A stretch of 64,000 nt of DNA from positions 9,737,501 to 9,801,500 of the forward strand of contig NZ_CP069338.1 in NCBI RefSeq assembly GCF_016859125.1, read 5' to 3'. The stretch is from Archangium violaceum. Lineage in GTDB: Bacteria > Myxococcota > Myxococcia > Myxococcales > Myxococcaceae. Both the position numbers and the translations under genes were made by a program. This document shows, in pieces, positions 43,929-52,966 of this stretch; position 1 is the first letter of the stretch; each line of letters begins with the position of its first letter. The notes under the pieces were generated by a model. The model ran no database searches, was not told where the DNA came from, and saw only the letters and a list, made by a program, of their open reading frames with translations.

Positions 43929-44714
43929 TCACTCCTTCCAGATGGGACGGCGCTGGATTCCTCCGGGTGGCGCCGAGTTCAGGACAATGGGCGGAATGAG
44001 GGGATACTGCGAGCGGGTGCGGATACCCCGTACCCTCGCCAACCGGACGAGCGCGATGCCTTCGACGAAGACGTGGGCGTCGGTGGCCAGGGCGAATGCA
44101 TTTCCCACCCCTGATTTGCGCTCGCGCTCCATCCTGGACGCGTAGGCCTCGATCGCGGCCAATAACCCCTTTTCAAAGCCCTGGGGATCCCCCCGCACCA
44201 GCGCGCTCAGCACGTCGAAGCGAGGGTACTCGGCGCCCTCGAGGACCCGCTCCATGCGATCCATTCCCTCGAGCAACTCCTCCCGTGTGCCGCCCGGAGA
44301 CACGAGCCTGGGCAGGAGGAGGAAGAACCAGAAGTCCTCCTCGTACTCCATGCCCTCCTGCCACTTCGTCTCCGCGAGCGCATCGATGCGCCGGGCCAGC
44401 CCCACGTCCCCGAGCGCCAGGGCATCCAGCAGGGGTTCGGCGCGACCGCGTGCCATGTAATACGGATCCACCCCGGACCCGAGATGCTTCCGCTCGAGGA
44501 ACTGCAGCCAGGCATCCGCGGCCTGGTACAGACAGAAGAAGAAGCCCTCGGCGTCGTAGTTGGCGAGCAGCAGCCCGCAGGCCATCCTCCGGTAGAGGAG
44601 GCAGACGTCGAGCACGTGCTTGGGGTGCACGCCCCCCTGACGCAGCGACTCGAGCCGCAGATCGATGAGCTGCCCGATGTTCTCGTTGGTGAACTCAAGT
44701 TCCTTGATACCCAT
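43929..44714 (-). CDS. Imm49-family immunity protein (copy 1)
   Basis: 261 residues, all helical. Diagnostic blocks are VHPKHVLDVCLLYRRM, YMARGRAEPLLDALALGDV and EYEEDFWFFLLLP, matching Imm49-type immunity proteins of polymorphic-toxin systems. It is the last gene of the T6SS accessory operon (6 nt after TIGR02270) and a close paralogue of the 46513-47283 gene. Immunity proteins bind and neutralise a cognate effector. The partner of this copy is not obvious in the operon. Confidence 0.78.
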   Translation of the reverse strand: MGIKELEFTNENIGQLIDLRLESLRQGGVHPKHVLDVCLLYRRMACGLLLANYDAEGFFFCLYQAADAWLQFLERKHLGSGVDPYYMARGRAEPLLDALALGDVGLARRIDALAETKWQEGMEYEEDFWFFLLLPRLVSPGGTREELLEGMDRMERVLEGAEYPRFDVLSALVRGDPQGFEKGLLAAIEAYASRMERERKSGVGNAFALATDAHVFVEGIALVRLARVRGIRTRSQYPLIPPIVLNSAPPGGIQRRPIWKE

Positions 44715-44720
44715 GGTCCC

Positions 44721-46040
44721 TCACCCCGCGGTCATCAGCTTGTCGAAGGTGTTGACCAGAATGCGTGAGCCCGAAGCCGCCTCGAGTTGCCCGCGTTGGC
44801 GTGCCACGAGACCGTGTGTCTGGAGCCGGACCGCTCCGGCGGTGCGAAGGGCCAGTTCCAGCGCCAGGACATGCCGGCGGCGCATGGCCGCCCGCTCGAG
44901 CGCCAGCAGGAGCGTGTCGCCGCTGAACGGCTGCCCGAACAGGTAACGCATACGAGGGTCGAATTGCCCGCGGGCCTGCTGCCACCACCTGGCGATGGCA
45001 TCGACGGCCGGCACGGGGAGATCCTCCTCGGGCTTCGGAACCAGGTCCGTCTCGAGGTCCTCCTCCAGGGGAGGCAGCGCCTCGTCCGATTCCGGCGGTG
45101 CTCCGGCGTAGCGGCCCTCGATGCGCAGGCCCGTGATGGCGGAGAAGGACTCCGCCGCGAGAGCGGCGACAGGAGCCTCGCGCATCGCCTCGAGACACGC
45201 ATCCGCCGCGGCAAGCCGTCCACTGAAGCCCAGCGCCCAGAGGGCCGAAGCCCGGGCGTTCTCTTCACCCAGACCCCTCAGCACGAGCTCCAACTCCCTG
45301 TCCCCGCCTCCGAACGCCAACACCCCCCACGCCCAGGCGCGCTCCGCGGAGGGCACCTGGGCCAGCTCTCGGCAGGCCACCCAGGCCGCTCGTGAGCCAG
45401 ACAGGAGCCCCAGCTCGATACCCGCCCTGCGCACGGCGGGAGCCGGCGCGGCGAGTGCGGCGGGGATGAGGCCCGCGCGAGAAGCCTCGGGAAGGAACCG
45501 CGCGCAACGCAGCGCCGCGCTCCGGACCCGGCTGTCCTCGTGCGCGAGGAGCGGGGCCAGGGTCCGCGCATCCGGCGCCTCGGCATGGAACGCCGACACC
45601 TGGAGCGCCAGGACCCGCAGGGCGGCGATGGGTGAAGTGAGCAGGGGCTTCAGCCGCTCGGCCCTCTCGGGTCCTTCCCAGAGCTCCAGCGCACGCTGGA
45701 TGGCCCTCCGACGACCCTCCTCCCCCTCCTCCAGGGCCATCAGCAGACCCTCGTACGCCGCGTCTCCGCGTTCGGCGAGCAGCACCCAGGCCGCAGCGGC
45801 GATGCGCTCCGGCTCGTCCGACTCCAACGCGGGCTCGACGAGCCGCTCGGTGATGAGCCTCCCACCCTCCGCGAGCGCCTCGAGGTGGGCCAGCAGACGC
45901 TGTTCCTCGCGGCCCGTCTCGTCGAGATCGAACAGCGGCGAGACCAGACACCGCTCACGCCTGGACCACAGGAAGGAGGCCTCGTCCAGGTGCTCTTCGA
46001 AGATATCCCAGCGGGGGAGCAGATCTTCGCGCAAGGCCAC
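44721..46040 (-). CDS. TIGR02270-family HEAT-repeat protein (T6SS-associated)
   Basis: 439 residues of alpha-helical repeat (HEAT-like; many Ala/Leu/Arg helices such as VRSAALRCARFLPEASRAGL) plus a C-terminal segment with FGQPFSGDTLLLALERAAMR, typical of TIGR02270. Members are found beside VgrG/PAAR/DUF4150 genes in T6SS accessory loci. I take the GTG at 46040 as start: it overlaps the upstream TAG stop (TAGTG) and has GGAAGAG 5 nt before it. The longer frame to an ATG at 46067 would overlap the upstream gene by 28 nt. Confidence 0.78.
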   Translation of the reverse strand: MALREDLLPRWDIFEEHLDEASFLWSRRERCLVSPLFDLDETGREEQRLLAHLEALAEGGRLITERLVEPALESDEPERIAAAAWVLLAERGDAAYEGLLMALEEGEEGRRRAIQRALELWEGPERAERLKPLLTSPIAALRVLALQVSAFHAEAPDARTLAPLLAHEDSRVRSAALRCARFLPEASRAGLIPAALAAPAPAVRRAGIELGLLSGSRAAWVACRELAQVPSAERAWAWGVLAFGGGDRELELVLRGLGEENARASALWALGFSGRLAAADACLEAMREAPVAALAAESFSAITGLRIEGRYAGAPPESDEALPPLEEDLETDLVPKPEEDLPVPAVDAIARWWQQARGQFDPRMRYLFGQPFSGDTLLLALERAAMRRRHVLALELALRTAGAVRLQTHGLVARQRGQLEAASGSRILVNTFDKLMTAG

Positions 46041-46504
46041 TAGTACTCTTCCTTGCAGATGGGACACACCTTCTTGTCCGAGCCCTGGCCGATGGCGACG
46101 ACGGGCGGCTGGAGCAACGGAGCCGGAGGCGTGTTCTTGTCATTGTGCAGCATGAGGTCCATGGCGCGGGCCACGTTCTTGCCTTCGATCTTCACGTCGA
46201 AGGAGTAGTTGACGAACTCGGCCTTGCCCTTGGTCTTGCTCGAGGCCACGCCGCCGCCCGCGGTGCCGCCCTCGTCACCGGTGCTGGTGCTGAAGTTCGA
46301 GTCCTTCAGGCACGGGGGTTTGCCCTCCACCGTCACGGTCTTGCTCGCCTGGGCCGTGTCCGCCGAGCGCGCGATGTTGGGGTACGGGATGGGGATGGGC
46401 CCTCCCGGGCTGGGCGTCTTGCAGACGTCCGGGAAGGCCACGGTGGTCCCGTTGCTGCTCTGCGTCACCACGGACATCTTGTTCACACCGACCGTGTTGG
46501 CCAT
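46040..46504 (-). CDS. PAAR-like DUF4150 protein
   Basis: 154 residues: VNKMSVVTQSSNGTTVAFPDVCKTPSPGG..., then PIPIPYPNIARSADT, the PAAR-like opening of DUF4150 proteins. Gly/Thr-rich SSKTKGKAEFVNYSFDVKIEGKNVARAMDLMLHN ends in a CPIC zinc-like pair. These proteins cap the VgrG spike of T6SS and carry or recruit effectors. It overlaps the next gene's start by 1 nt. The effector in this operon has no PAAR domain of its own, so this is the likely spike tip for it. Confidence 0.85.
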   Translation of the reverse strand: MANTVGVNKMSVVTQSSNGTTVAFPDVCKTPSPGGPIPIPYPNIARSADTAQASKTVTVEGKPPCLKDSNFSTSTGDEGGTAGGGVASSKTKGKAEFVNYSFDVKIEGKNVARAMDLMLHNDKNTPPAPLLQPPVVAIGQGSDKKVCPICKEEY

Positions 46505-46512
46505 GGGTCACC

Positions 46513-47283
46513 TCATGTCCAGAGGGGCTGGCGTTGGAGCCCTTCGGGGGGAGTGGAGAGAGAGGAAGCGGGGACGAGCCGGTACTCGGAGCGGATGCTC
46601 AGGCCCCGAATCCTCGCGACCCGGACGAGCGCGACGCCCTCGACGAACACCTCGGCCTCGGTGGACAGGGCATACGGGTTGCCCATTCCCGAACCGCCCT
46701 CGCGCTCCATCTCGGCCGCCCAGGCGTCGGTCAGGGCCTCCAGCCCTTGCTCGAAACCACTGACATCACCGTGGAGCAACGCCTTGAGCACGTCATATCG
46801 CGGATATGTGATTCCCTGGAGGGCCTGCTCCATCTGCCTCAGCCCATCGAGCAGCGACTGCGCATCCGAGGTGGGGGACGCGAGCTTCGGCAGGAGCAGG
46901 AAGAACCAGAAGTCCTCCTCGTACTCCATGCCCTCGCGCCACGTCGTCTCCGCGAGCGCGTCGATGCGCTGGGCCAGTGCCACATCCCCGAGGGCCAGGG
47001 CATCCAGCAGGGGCTCGGCACGGCCGCGCGCCATGTAATACGGGTCCAGGTCGGACCAGGAGTGCTTGCGCTCGAGGAACTGGAGGTACGTGTCGGCCGC
47101 GCGGAAGAGGCAGAAGAAGAAGGTACCGGCGTCGTTGCCGGACAAGAGCTCACCGCAGCCCAGGCGCCGGAACATGCGAGCCAGGTCGAGCACGTGCTTG
47201 GGGTGCACGTTCCCCTTGCGCAGCTCCGCGATCCGCAGCTCGATGAGCTGGATCAGGTTGGCGTTGATGAGTGATGGATCCAT
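46513..47283 (-). CDS. Imm49-family immunity protein (copy 2)
   Basis: 256 residues, helical, with the same Imm49 blocks as copy 1: VHPKHVLDLARMFRRL, YMARGRAEPLLDALALGDV, EGMEYEEDFWFFLLLP. About half of all positions agree with copy 1, the middle being nearly identical and the ends diverged. GGAG precedes the ATG. It sits between the Imm11-type gene and DUF4150. The duplication suggests protection against related variants of one toxin family. Confidence 0.78.
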   Translation of the reverse strand: MDPSLINANLIQLIELRIAELRKGNVHPKHVLDLARMFRRLGCGELLSGNDAGTFFFCLFRAADTYLQFLERKHSWSDLDPYYMARGRAEPLLDALALGDVALAQRIDALAETTWREGMEYEEDFWFFLLLPKLASPTSDAQSLLDGLRQMEQALQGITYPRYDVLKALLHGDVSGFEQGLEALTDAWAAEMEREGGSGMGNPYALSTEAEVFVEGVALVRVARIRGLSIRSEYRLVPASSLSTPPEGLQRQPLWT

Positions 47284-47305
47284 GGTGTCTCCGGTGAGCC
47301 AGCAG

Positions 47306-47896
47306 TCACCACGTGAAGCGCTCGCCCTGCTCGCAAACCGCCAATCCAGTTAACTTCTCGTCCTTGAGCCGCTGGACCAGATCTGAGCGAATGACGATGA
47401 CTCTTGGCCACTCTCCCAACCGGAAGAGTTTTGCATCAGGAGGGATTTTCTCCTTCAAAACCTTCAATTTCTTGACCCTGAGAACCCGCCCATCAACGCT
47501 GCTCACGTTGAACGCTGAATTCTCGCGATCCATGCATGGCACTGTCAACAGAAGGTTGGCGACGTAGAACCGCCCCTTCGTCGGACGTCCGCGTTTGTCG
47601 TTCAAGGTGAACGGCAAATACTCGACCACGTTCCCAGCAACACCTTCAGCTTCGAGTACCTCCCGAGCTTTGGAAGATATGATCAACTCTGCCGAGATGT
47701 TGTCGACGAAATCGCAGAGCATGTCCCCCCCCTCCTCGGACAGGCTGAAGGTGGTGGACTCCGTAATGAGTCCTTTCAGGCTGACACCACGCGCGAGCTT
47801 CGAGTCATCGGGAACATTTCCGCTGATGTCCCTTATGTGGGCAACCCGAGGGTCCTCATTTGTGGTGAAAACCAGATAAGATATTTCATTGCTCAT
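47306..47896 (-). CDS. Imm11/DUF1629-family immunity protein
   Basis: 196 residues with lower GC than its neighbours. Features fitting Imm11 (DUF1629): a middle segment with AREVLEAEGVAGNVVEYLPF, RFYVANLLLTVPCMDRE, RVLRVKKLKVLKEKIPPDAKLFRL, and a WPRVIVIRSDLVQRL tail. It is 26 nt downstream of the AHH-nuclease gene on the same strand, the standard position of a cognate immunity gene. It is the best candidate for neutralising that nuclease (inference). Confidence 0.75.
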   Translation of the reverse strand: MSNEISYLVFTTNEDPRVAHIRDISGNVPDDSKLARGVSLKGLITESTTFSLSEEGGDMLCDFVDNISAELIISSKAREVLEAEGVAGNVVEYLPFTLNDKRGRPTKGRFYVANLLLTVPCMDRENSAFNVSSVDGRVLRVKKLKVLKEKIPPDAKLFRLGEWPRVIVIRSDLVQRLKDEKLTGLAVCEQGERFTW

Positions 47897-47922
47897 TGCT
47901 CACCCATCTATGGCTCGTGCCA

Positions 47923-49068
47923 TCACTTCGGTTCGAGAACGAAAAAACCCTTTTCGAGAAATTCTTCTCGCTGCTCATTGCAGAGATCTGTCATCTCTCG
48001 ACTAAAATCGGTGGCGGCGTTCTCCTCGGCATCATGGGGTTGCTCGGAGGGATTCCTCAGGGCGTCATCCAGAATCTTACGGATGGGCTCCAGTTTCTTC
48101 TCGAGCGACTTCGAATAGGGCTTGTGGTCCGCGCCCATCTGCCAGGGGATGTGCGCGGCCAGATCCAGGATGCGTGCTGGGTAGACCTCGTTCGGCAGCA
48201 GGATCATGTTGACCTGGTTGTGGATGTTCCATGAGCCCTGCATGACCACCCTCGCCCGCGACATGTAGTTGATCTCGCTGGGATTGGAGCTGGGTCCATT
48301 GAGCACGTACTCCTGGAAGGCGCTGGCGGGGATCATGTGGTGGTGGTCGTGCTCGTACGGGTACCACTTCCCGAGGCCCTGCCCTCCTGGAACGTTGGTC
48401 TCCTTGATGTGGAAGTTGACGGGCGCGACACGCTGCCACACGTCCTCGCGGATTTCGGACGAGACCCCCGTGAAATCGGACTCGTAGTTCTTGACCTCGT
48501 TGTCCTTGGTCGCGCCGAAGACCCGCCGGAAGTCCTTGGGGTGCAGGATCATGCGGTGTTTGACGTCCCAGGCGTGGGGATCCTGCGCGAGCCAACCCAG
48601 TGACTTCCCGTACCGCCCTCTGTACGCATCGAGGAATCTCATCCCCTTGCCCGCCCCCGAGCGCTCCTTATGGGCCGCGATGTCCTCGGCGAGATGGGTG
48701 AACTCCGGCGTCGTCCTGCTGTGGGTCTCCTTGCGCCGGGTGATGTCCAGGACGATGTAGCCGAGCAACATCGCCACCTCCCGGTTGTCCTTTCGAGCCC
48801 GGCCCCCCAATACCGGATGAGGGCGTGTGTTGTAGACGTGCGGTTCGCTCTCCGCTCGCTTGATGCCGTTGGCGCGGTAGTGGCACGGGTGCGTGTCGTA
48901 CCGGGCCGAGGGAATCGCGATGCACTCGTCGTTGGACTCGCCGTAGCCGTGCTTCCAGAAACACGGCTTGCCCGGGGCCTTGTTGTGAAGATCGGTGAGG
49001 ACCTTCCTGTCATCGATGTGTCTGCTGTCCGGAGCATTGACGGCTTTAGAACTCTTATCCGAGCTCAT
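47923..49068 (-). CDS. AHH/HNH-type nuclease effector (T6SS)
   Basis: 381 residues. The C-terminal half has an AHH-like motif: YPYEHDHHHMIPASAFQEYVL (about 233-253), then WNIHNQVNMILLPNEVYPARIL and HIPWQMGADHKPYSKSLEKK. Together these give the His-His-Asn/His pattern of HNH/AHH metal nucleases. The N-terminal half (PCFWKHGYGESNDECIAIPS, CHYRANGIKRAE) has no PAAR or VgrG segment. The ATG overlaps the upstream KS-like gene by 4 nt and has GGAG 7 nt before it. It probably degrades DNA in competitors or prey; the longer upstream frame is not used. Confidence 0.8.
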   Translation of the reverse strand: MSSDKSSKAVNAPDSRHIDDRKVLTDLHNKAPGKPCFWKHGYGESNDECIAIPSARYDTHPCHYRANGIKRAESEPHVYNTRPHPVLGGRARKDNREVAMLLGYIVLDITRRKETHSRTTPEFTHLAEDIAAHKERSGAGKGMRFLDAYRGRYGKSLGWLAQDPHAWDVKHRMILHPKDFRRVFGATKDNEVKNYESDFTGVSSEIREDVWQRVAPVNFHIKETNVPGGQGLGKWYPYEHDHHHMIPASAFQEYVLNGPSSNPSEINYMSRARVVMQGSWNIHNQVNMILLPNEVYPARILDLAAHIPWQMGADHKPYSKSLEKKLEPIRKILDDALRNPSEQPHDAEENAATDFSREMTDLCNEQREEFLEKGFFVLEPK

Positions 49069-50174
49069 CGACGAACTCCGTGTTGCTGTGGGGAAGAAAC
49101 AGGAGACTCGGCCCGGCGCAGGAGCGCGGCGGCCACCGCCCCCGTGTCGGCGCTGGACCAGATCAGCACATCGCCTCCGGCGGCATGGCCACGGAACAAA
49201 GCGCGTGCTCCAGTCACCACCGAGAGGGCACCACTGGCCGCGCCCGTGTCCCCCAGGGATGCGGCAAGCCAGTACTGGGCGGCCGAGGAGAGCGCCCGGT
49301 TCGCGGAGAGACGCACAAGCGCGTTGGCCCACTCCTCCGCCCGGGCATCCTCTCCGTTCAGATCTCCGTAGATGGATGCAATCGCCCTGTCGCGAGGGAG
49401 GACCTTCTCGATGACCTCGGACAAGGCAACACCGGCGGAGCGAGCCCCGGAGGCCCGGCTCTCCCGTTCCTGTCCCAGTGAGATCCCCTCCACGACGCAC
49501 TGGAGGGTGGCCTTGCGTGCCCTGGCCCTGGCCAGGGGCTCGACGAGGAAGGCCGCCGCGCCTTCGCCGGGCATGAGCCCGCGAGGCGTGAGGTTCGTCT
49601 TCAAGCGTCTGGAGGCCGCGAGCACCTGGAGCGTATCGCTCTCGAGCAGGCTGTCCACGCCCACGACGAGCGCGCGCTCTGTCTGGCCGCGCTCGATGGC
49701 CACCGAAGCCTCGTGAAGCGCCCAGAGCGCCGCGGCATGGCCTCGGAAGAGGACGCGCCGGCGGTTCTCCATGATGGGAAGCCGGGTACGAGACGCGAGC
49801 TCACCCACGAGGTGCTCCTCGAGGAGCTCGTCGTAGAAGTCGATCTCCGCGTTCCTCGTGCGCGAGAGGCCCACGTAGAGAGAAGTGCCCTGCCAGAACC
49901 CGGCCCCTTCCTGATGGAGCGAGGCATGGTGCAGCAAATCCTCCACGGCGTGGGTCGCCATGCGGAGGTAGCGCCCCATGCCCTGGAATCCATCGGTGAT
50001 GCCACGCAGTGGATGGGCGGTGAGGAGCGTATTGGCGTTCCCGTCATCCGCGGGTACCTCGAAGTCCACGGGCCAGGGCCTCACCATTCCGCAACGGAGG
50101 GCTCCGTACGCCGTCACCACATCATGCCCGACCGTCGTCACGAGGCCGAGACCCGTTATCGCCAGATGCGCCAT
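49065..50174 (-). CDS. Ketosynthase/thiolase-like T6SS accessory protein lacking the catalytic Cys
   Basis: 369 residues with the FabF/thiolase fold: ITGLGLVTTVG at the N-terminus, LVVGVDSLLESDTL, GLMPGEGAAAFLVEPLA and LGDTGAASGALSV near the C-terminus. The nucleophile strand reads FRGHAAALWALHEA where true synthases have a Cys; the usual His pair is also lost. So it cannot be a condensing enzyme. Such proteins recur next to DUF2169 and DUF4150 genes in T6SS loci, where they probably help load effectors on the spike. Confidence 0.8.
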   Translation of the reverse strand: MAHLAITGLGLVTTVGHDVVTAYGALRCGMVRPWPVDFEVPADDGNANTLLTAHPLRGITDGFQGMGRYLRMATHAVEDLLHHASLHQEGAGFWQGTSLYVGLSRTRNAEIDFYDELLEEHLVGELASRTRLPIMENRRRVLFRGHAAALWALHEASVAIERGQTERALVVGVDSLLESDTLQVLAASRRLKTNLTPRGLMPGEGAAAFLVEPLARARARKATLQCVVEGISLGQERESRASGARSAGVALSEVIEKVLPRDRAIASIYGDLNGEDARAEEWANALVRLSANRALSSAAQYWLAASLGDTGAASGALSVVTGARALFRGHAAGGDVLIWSSADTGAVAAALLRRAESPVSSPQQHGVRR

Positions 50175-50179
50175 GGTCC

Positions 50180-51199
50180 CTATCTAGAGGAAGAAGCCGA
50201 CACCGCGATGTCCCAGACATCGTCAGGGCCATCCTTCAAGGGAACACTCCCCCGCCACAGCAGCATGATGCGATGGATATCGGTATCGATGATGCAGGTA
50301 TCGAGTTTCATCTCCAGCCGGGTGTCCCCCGCGAACGACAGGCGCACGGTGACTTCCGGAGGCGGCTGGGCGGGCAGCTGGAAGGACAGCGGTTGGGGAG
50401 ACGCGTTGACGAGCGAGACGGGCTCGTCTCCCTTCAAATAGCCCGGTGCCACCAGTCCGGGCGAGGCGGCGTTGTAGAAGCGCGGGTCGAAGTCCCTCGG
50501 CAACCGGGGCATGCGCTGCTTGCGCCAGGCCTCGTCGTAGGTGCCGGCGTAGGCGGCGCGCGGCTGCCAGTGCGGTGAGATGAAGCCGAAGCCCGCCGGT
50601 GGCACCACCTGGCCGAACTGCCTCAGGGGCTGCTCCGGATCCTCCAGGTTCGGCAGGCGGAGCCCTTCCTCGAACCGCCGTGAGTCCGAGCGGAAGCCCA
50701 CTCCCACGGGGTTGCGCGGCTCGAAGGTGTGCCGGGCCGGGGCCGGGTGACTCCGGTCCCACCCACCGAAGGCCCGCTCGTAGTGCAGGGGTATCCGCTC
50801 GAAGGGGAGCGGCCGGGTCATCGAGAGGGTCCCCAGGCTCTTGAACCACACGCGATCGCCCGTGACACGAACGGATTTCCGCAGCGGCCCCACCTGCAAG
50901 GAAACCACGAGCGACGTGGTGTTCCGCTCGGTGGCATGCGCATGCCCCACCAGCACGATGTCCGTCGCGGGCTTGCCGGGCGCGCACTCCGGCTCGTAGC
51001 GGTAGCTGGACGTCTCGGGCTCTCCCCAATACTCGCCCGCGAGTTGGATGGGCACCTGCTCGTCCGCCACGCGAAGCTGCCCCTGCGCGAGCAGGTAGGT
51101 GGCCTTGACGACGACCACCAGCAGAGGCCGCCCCTCCGGGTCCGCCAGAGCCAGGGGCTCGCAGACGAACGGGGTTCGGTTGTCGATGGGGTTCCGCAT
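50180..51199 (-). CDS. DUF2169-family T6SS adaptor protein
   Basis: 339 residues matching DUF2169: GRPLLVVVVKATYLL, GEYWGEPETSSYRYEPECAP, the ATDIVLVGHAHA block, PLHYERAFGG, EPRNPVGVGF and PPAGFGFISPHWQPR. Known DUF2169 proteins (Tap-type adaptors) link effectors to the VgrG/PAAR spike. It is the first gene of the operon, 5 nt before the KS-like gene. The operon has no core T6SS genes (sheath, tube or baseplate) in this window, so the machinery must be elsewhere. Confidence 0.88.
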   Translation of the reverse strand: MRNPIDNRTPFVCEPLALADPEGRPLLVVVVKATYLLAQGQLRVADEQVPIQLAGEYWGEPETSSYRYEPECAPGKPATDIVLVGHAHATERNTTSLVVSLQVGPLRKSVRVTGDRVWFKSLGTLSMTRPLPFERIPLHYERAFGGWDRSHPAPARHTFEPRNPVGVGFRSDSRRFEEGLRLPNLEDPEQPLRQFGQVVPPAGFGFISPHWQPRAAYAGTYDEAWRKQRMPRLPRDFDPRFYNAASPGLVAPGYLKGDEPVSLVNASPQPLSFQLPAQPPPEVTVRLSFAGDTRLEMKLDTCIIDTDIHRIMLLWRGSVPLKDGPDDVWDIAVSASSSR

Positions 51200-51393
51200 G
51201 GCGCTCGTTCGATTATGTCACGGCCCGGAAAGTGCCTGTTTTGACCCGGAAATGGGAGGGAGGAGTGGGGCACGGTGGGTGAAGCATCCCTTCACTCACG
51301 GAGAAGGTCCGGCCGCGATACCTGCCCGGAGTCCCAGCCAGCCTCGACGCTTTACTTTGGCCAGGAACAATTTCGGGCCATGCTGCGTCGCGA

Positions 51394-52953
51394 GTGCGTT
51401 CTACATCCTGGATCATCCTGTGGCTGTGCGCCGGCTGCACCGCGCACGTTGTGCCCACCATCGCCTCGTCGAATGTGGCGGCTCCGTCCCTGGAGGCCTC
51501 GGCGTCTCCTGGCTCGGCGGCCGGCCAGCCCGACACAGCGCCTTCACAGGAGAACGGGGCGTCACAGCCTCCGGTGCTCCCGGAGCGCGTGACACAGGTG
51601 GTCGAGCACAATGACGCGGCCCTCCAGGCCTCCGTCGGCGCCGCGGACAGTGGTGACGACGAGGGAGAAGAGGATGAGCCGGCGGACGCCTCGGATGCGG
51701 ATGAGGGCGAGGCCCAGGAGGCCCAGGCAACGACGGGCGAGGCCCCCACCGGGCCGCTGTACACCGCGGAGCTGTCGGACGAGCAATTGACGGAGATGTG
51801 GAAGAAGGACCCCGCCAGCCTCGGGTCCATCTCCGTGGGGTTCGTCGAGAGCGGCCGGATGGTGAACGCGGAGCGCTTCCCCGAGGGGGATGATTGGATC
51901 GTCGTCTCGCCCGAGCTGGCGTGGGGCACCCGGGAAACACTGGACTACATCGCCAAGGCCATCCGCGAGGTGCGAGCCGCGTATCCGAAGGCTCCCCCGC
52001 TCCGGGTGAACCAGCTCAGCTCGCGCGAGGGCGGCTACCTGCGGCCCCACAAGAGCCACCAGAACGGCCGGGACGTGGACCTGGGCTTCTACTACCCCAC
52101 CGCCGAGCCCATCCGGGTGCGGGCGCGCGAGAAGCACATCGACCTCGAGCTGAACTGGGCCCTCATCAAGGCGCTCGCCGTGCACACCGACGTGCAGATG
52201 ATCCTCGTGGACAAGCGCGTCCAGAAGGTCCTGTACGAGTACGCGCTGCGCAAGGGCGAGAACAAGGAGTGGCTGGACTCGCTCTTCCACGCCGGCTCGA
52301 AGTCCCTCATCAAGCACGCGCGCGGCCACCGCGACCACTTCCACGTGCGCTTCTACAACCCGCGCGCCCAGGAGCTGGGACGGCGCATCGCCCCGCTGCT
52401 CGCGCTGCAGCCCGACAAGAACATCCAGATGCACCGGGTGCGCTCGGGCGACACGCTCGGCGCCATCGCGCTGCGCTATGGCTCCAGCGTGCAGTCCATC
52501 AAGAAGGCCAACCGGATGCGCAGCACCTTCCTGCGCCTCGGCCAGGTGCTCGCGGTGCCCCTGCGGGGCCCCTGCACCCGCTGCCCCGTGCCTCCGCCCC
52601 TCGTCGTTCCTCCGCGGCGGATGCCGCCCGAGCTCGTCGAGCAGGCGCCGGCCGTGGCCACGAAGCAGACGCCCCAGGCCGCTCCGGCGTCCGCCGCTCC
52701 CGCCCCCGTCCCGGAGCAGACGGCGGAGGTCACCCTGCAGGCGCCGGCCGCCGCGACGCCCCCGCCCTCCTCGGAGCAGCCCGCCGTGGCCGCGCAGCCC
52801 GAGAACACGGGCGGCAGCGCGCCGGCGAGCACGCCCGGGACGAAGCCCGGCGTGCCCGAGACGCCTCGGGAGGTCCCCTCGGGCGTGAGCCTGCCGGCGG
52901 TGACCCACACCTCGGCGTCGATCCTTCCGGTGATGCCGTCGTTGACGCGGTAG
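51394..52953 (+). CDS. MepA-like (M74) murein endopeptidase lipoprotein with LysM domain
   Basis: 519 residues. Lipobox LCAGC (Cys15) is followed by an acidic, disordered stretch (about 75-115). The M74 domain (about 120-330) has the LAS-type zinc motifs HKSHQNGRDVDLGF (about 219) and HRDHFHVRF (about 313). A LysM domain (about 347-392, HRVRSGDTLGAIALRYGSS) and a Pro/Ala-rich tail follow. MepA cleaves D-Ala-mDAP cross-links. It starts with GTG and no clear ribosome site. It is divergent from the T6SS operon and may remodel peptidoglycan. Confidence 0.85.
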   Translation: MRSTSWIILWLCAGCTAHVVPTIASSNVAAPSLEASASPGSAAGQPDTAPSQENGASQPPVLPERVTQVVEHNDAALQASVGAADSGDDEGEEDEPADASDADEGEAQEAQATTGEAPTGPLYTAELSDEQLTEMWKKDPASLGSISVGFVESGRMVNAERFPEGDDWIVVSPELAWGTRETLDYIAKAIREVRAAYPKAPPLRVNQLSSREGGYLRPHKSHQNGRDVDLGFYYPTAEPIRVRAREKHIDLELNWALIKALAVHTDVQMILVDKRVQKVLYEYALRKGENKEWLDSLFHAGSKSLIKHARGHRDHFHVRFYNPRAQELGRRIAPLLALQPDKNIQMHRVRSGDTLGAIALRYGSSVQSIKKANRMRSTFLRLGQVLAVPLRGPCTRCPVPPPLVVPPRRMPPELVEQAPAVATKQTPQAAPASAAPAPVPEQTAEVTLQAPAAATPPPSSEQPAVAAQPENTGGSAPASTPGTKPGVPETPREVPSGVSLPAVTHTSASILPVMPSLTR

Positions 52954-52966
52954 TGGGTGTGGGAGC

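Noticed and set aside
46040-46067. ATG at 46067 as start of the TIGR02270 gene
   Set aside because: It would overlap the DUF4150 gene by 28 nt without a ribosome site, while the GTG at 46040 has GGAAGAG and a stop-start overlap.
43929-51199. A full type VI secretion system
   Set aside because: No TssB/C sheath, Hcp, VgrG, TssK, TssM or ClpV-like gene is in the window; only accessory/effector genes are present.
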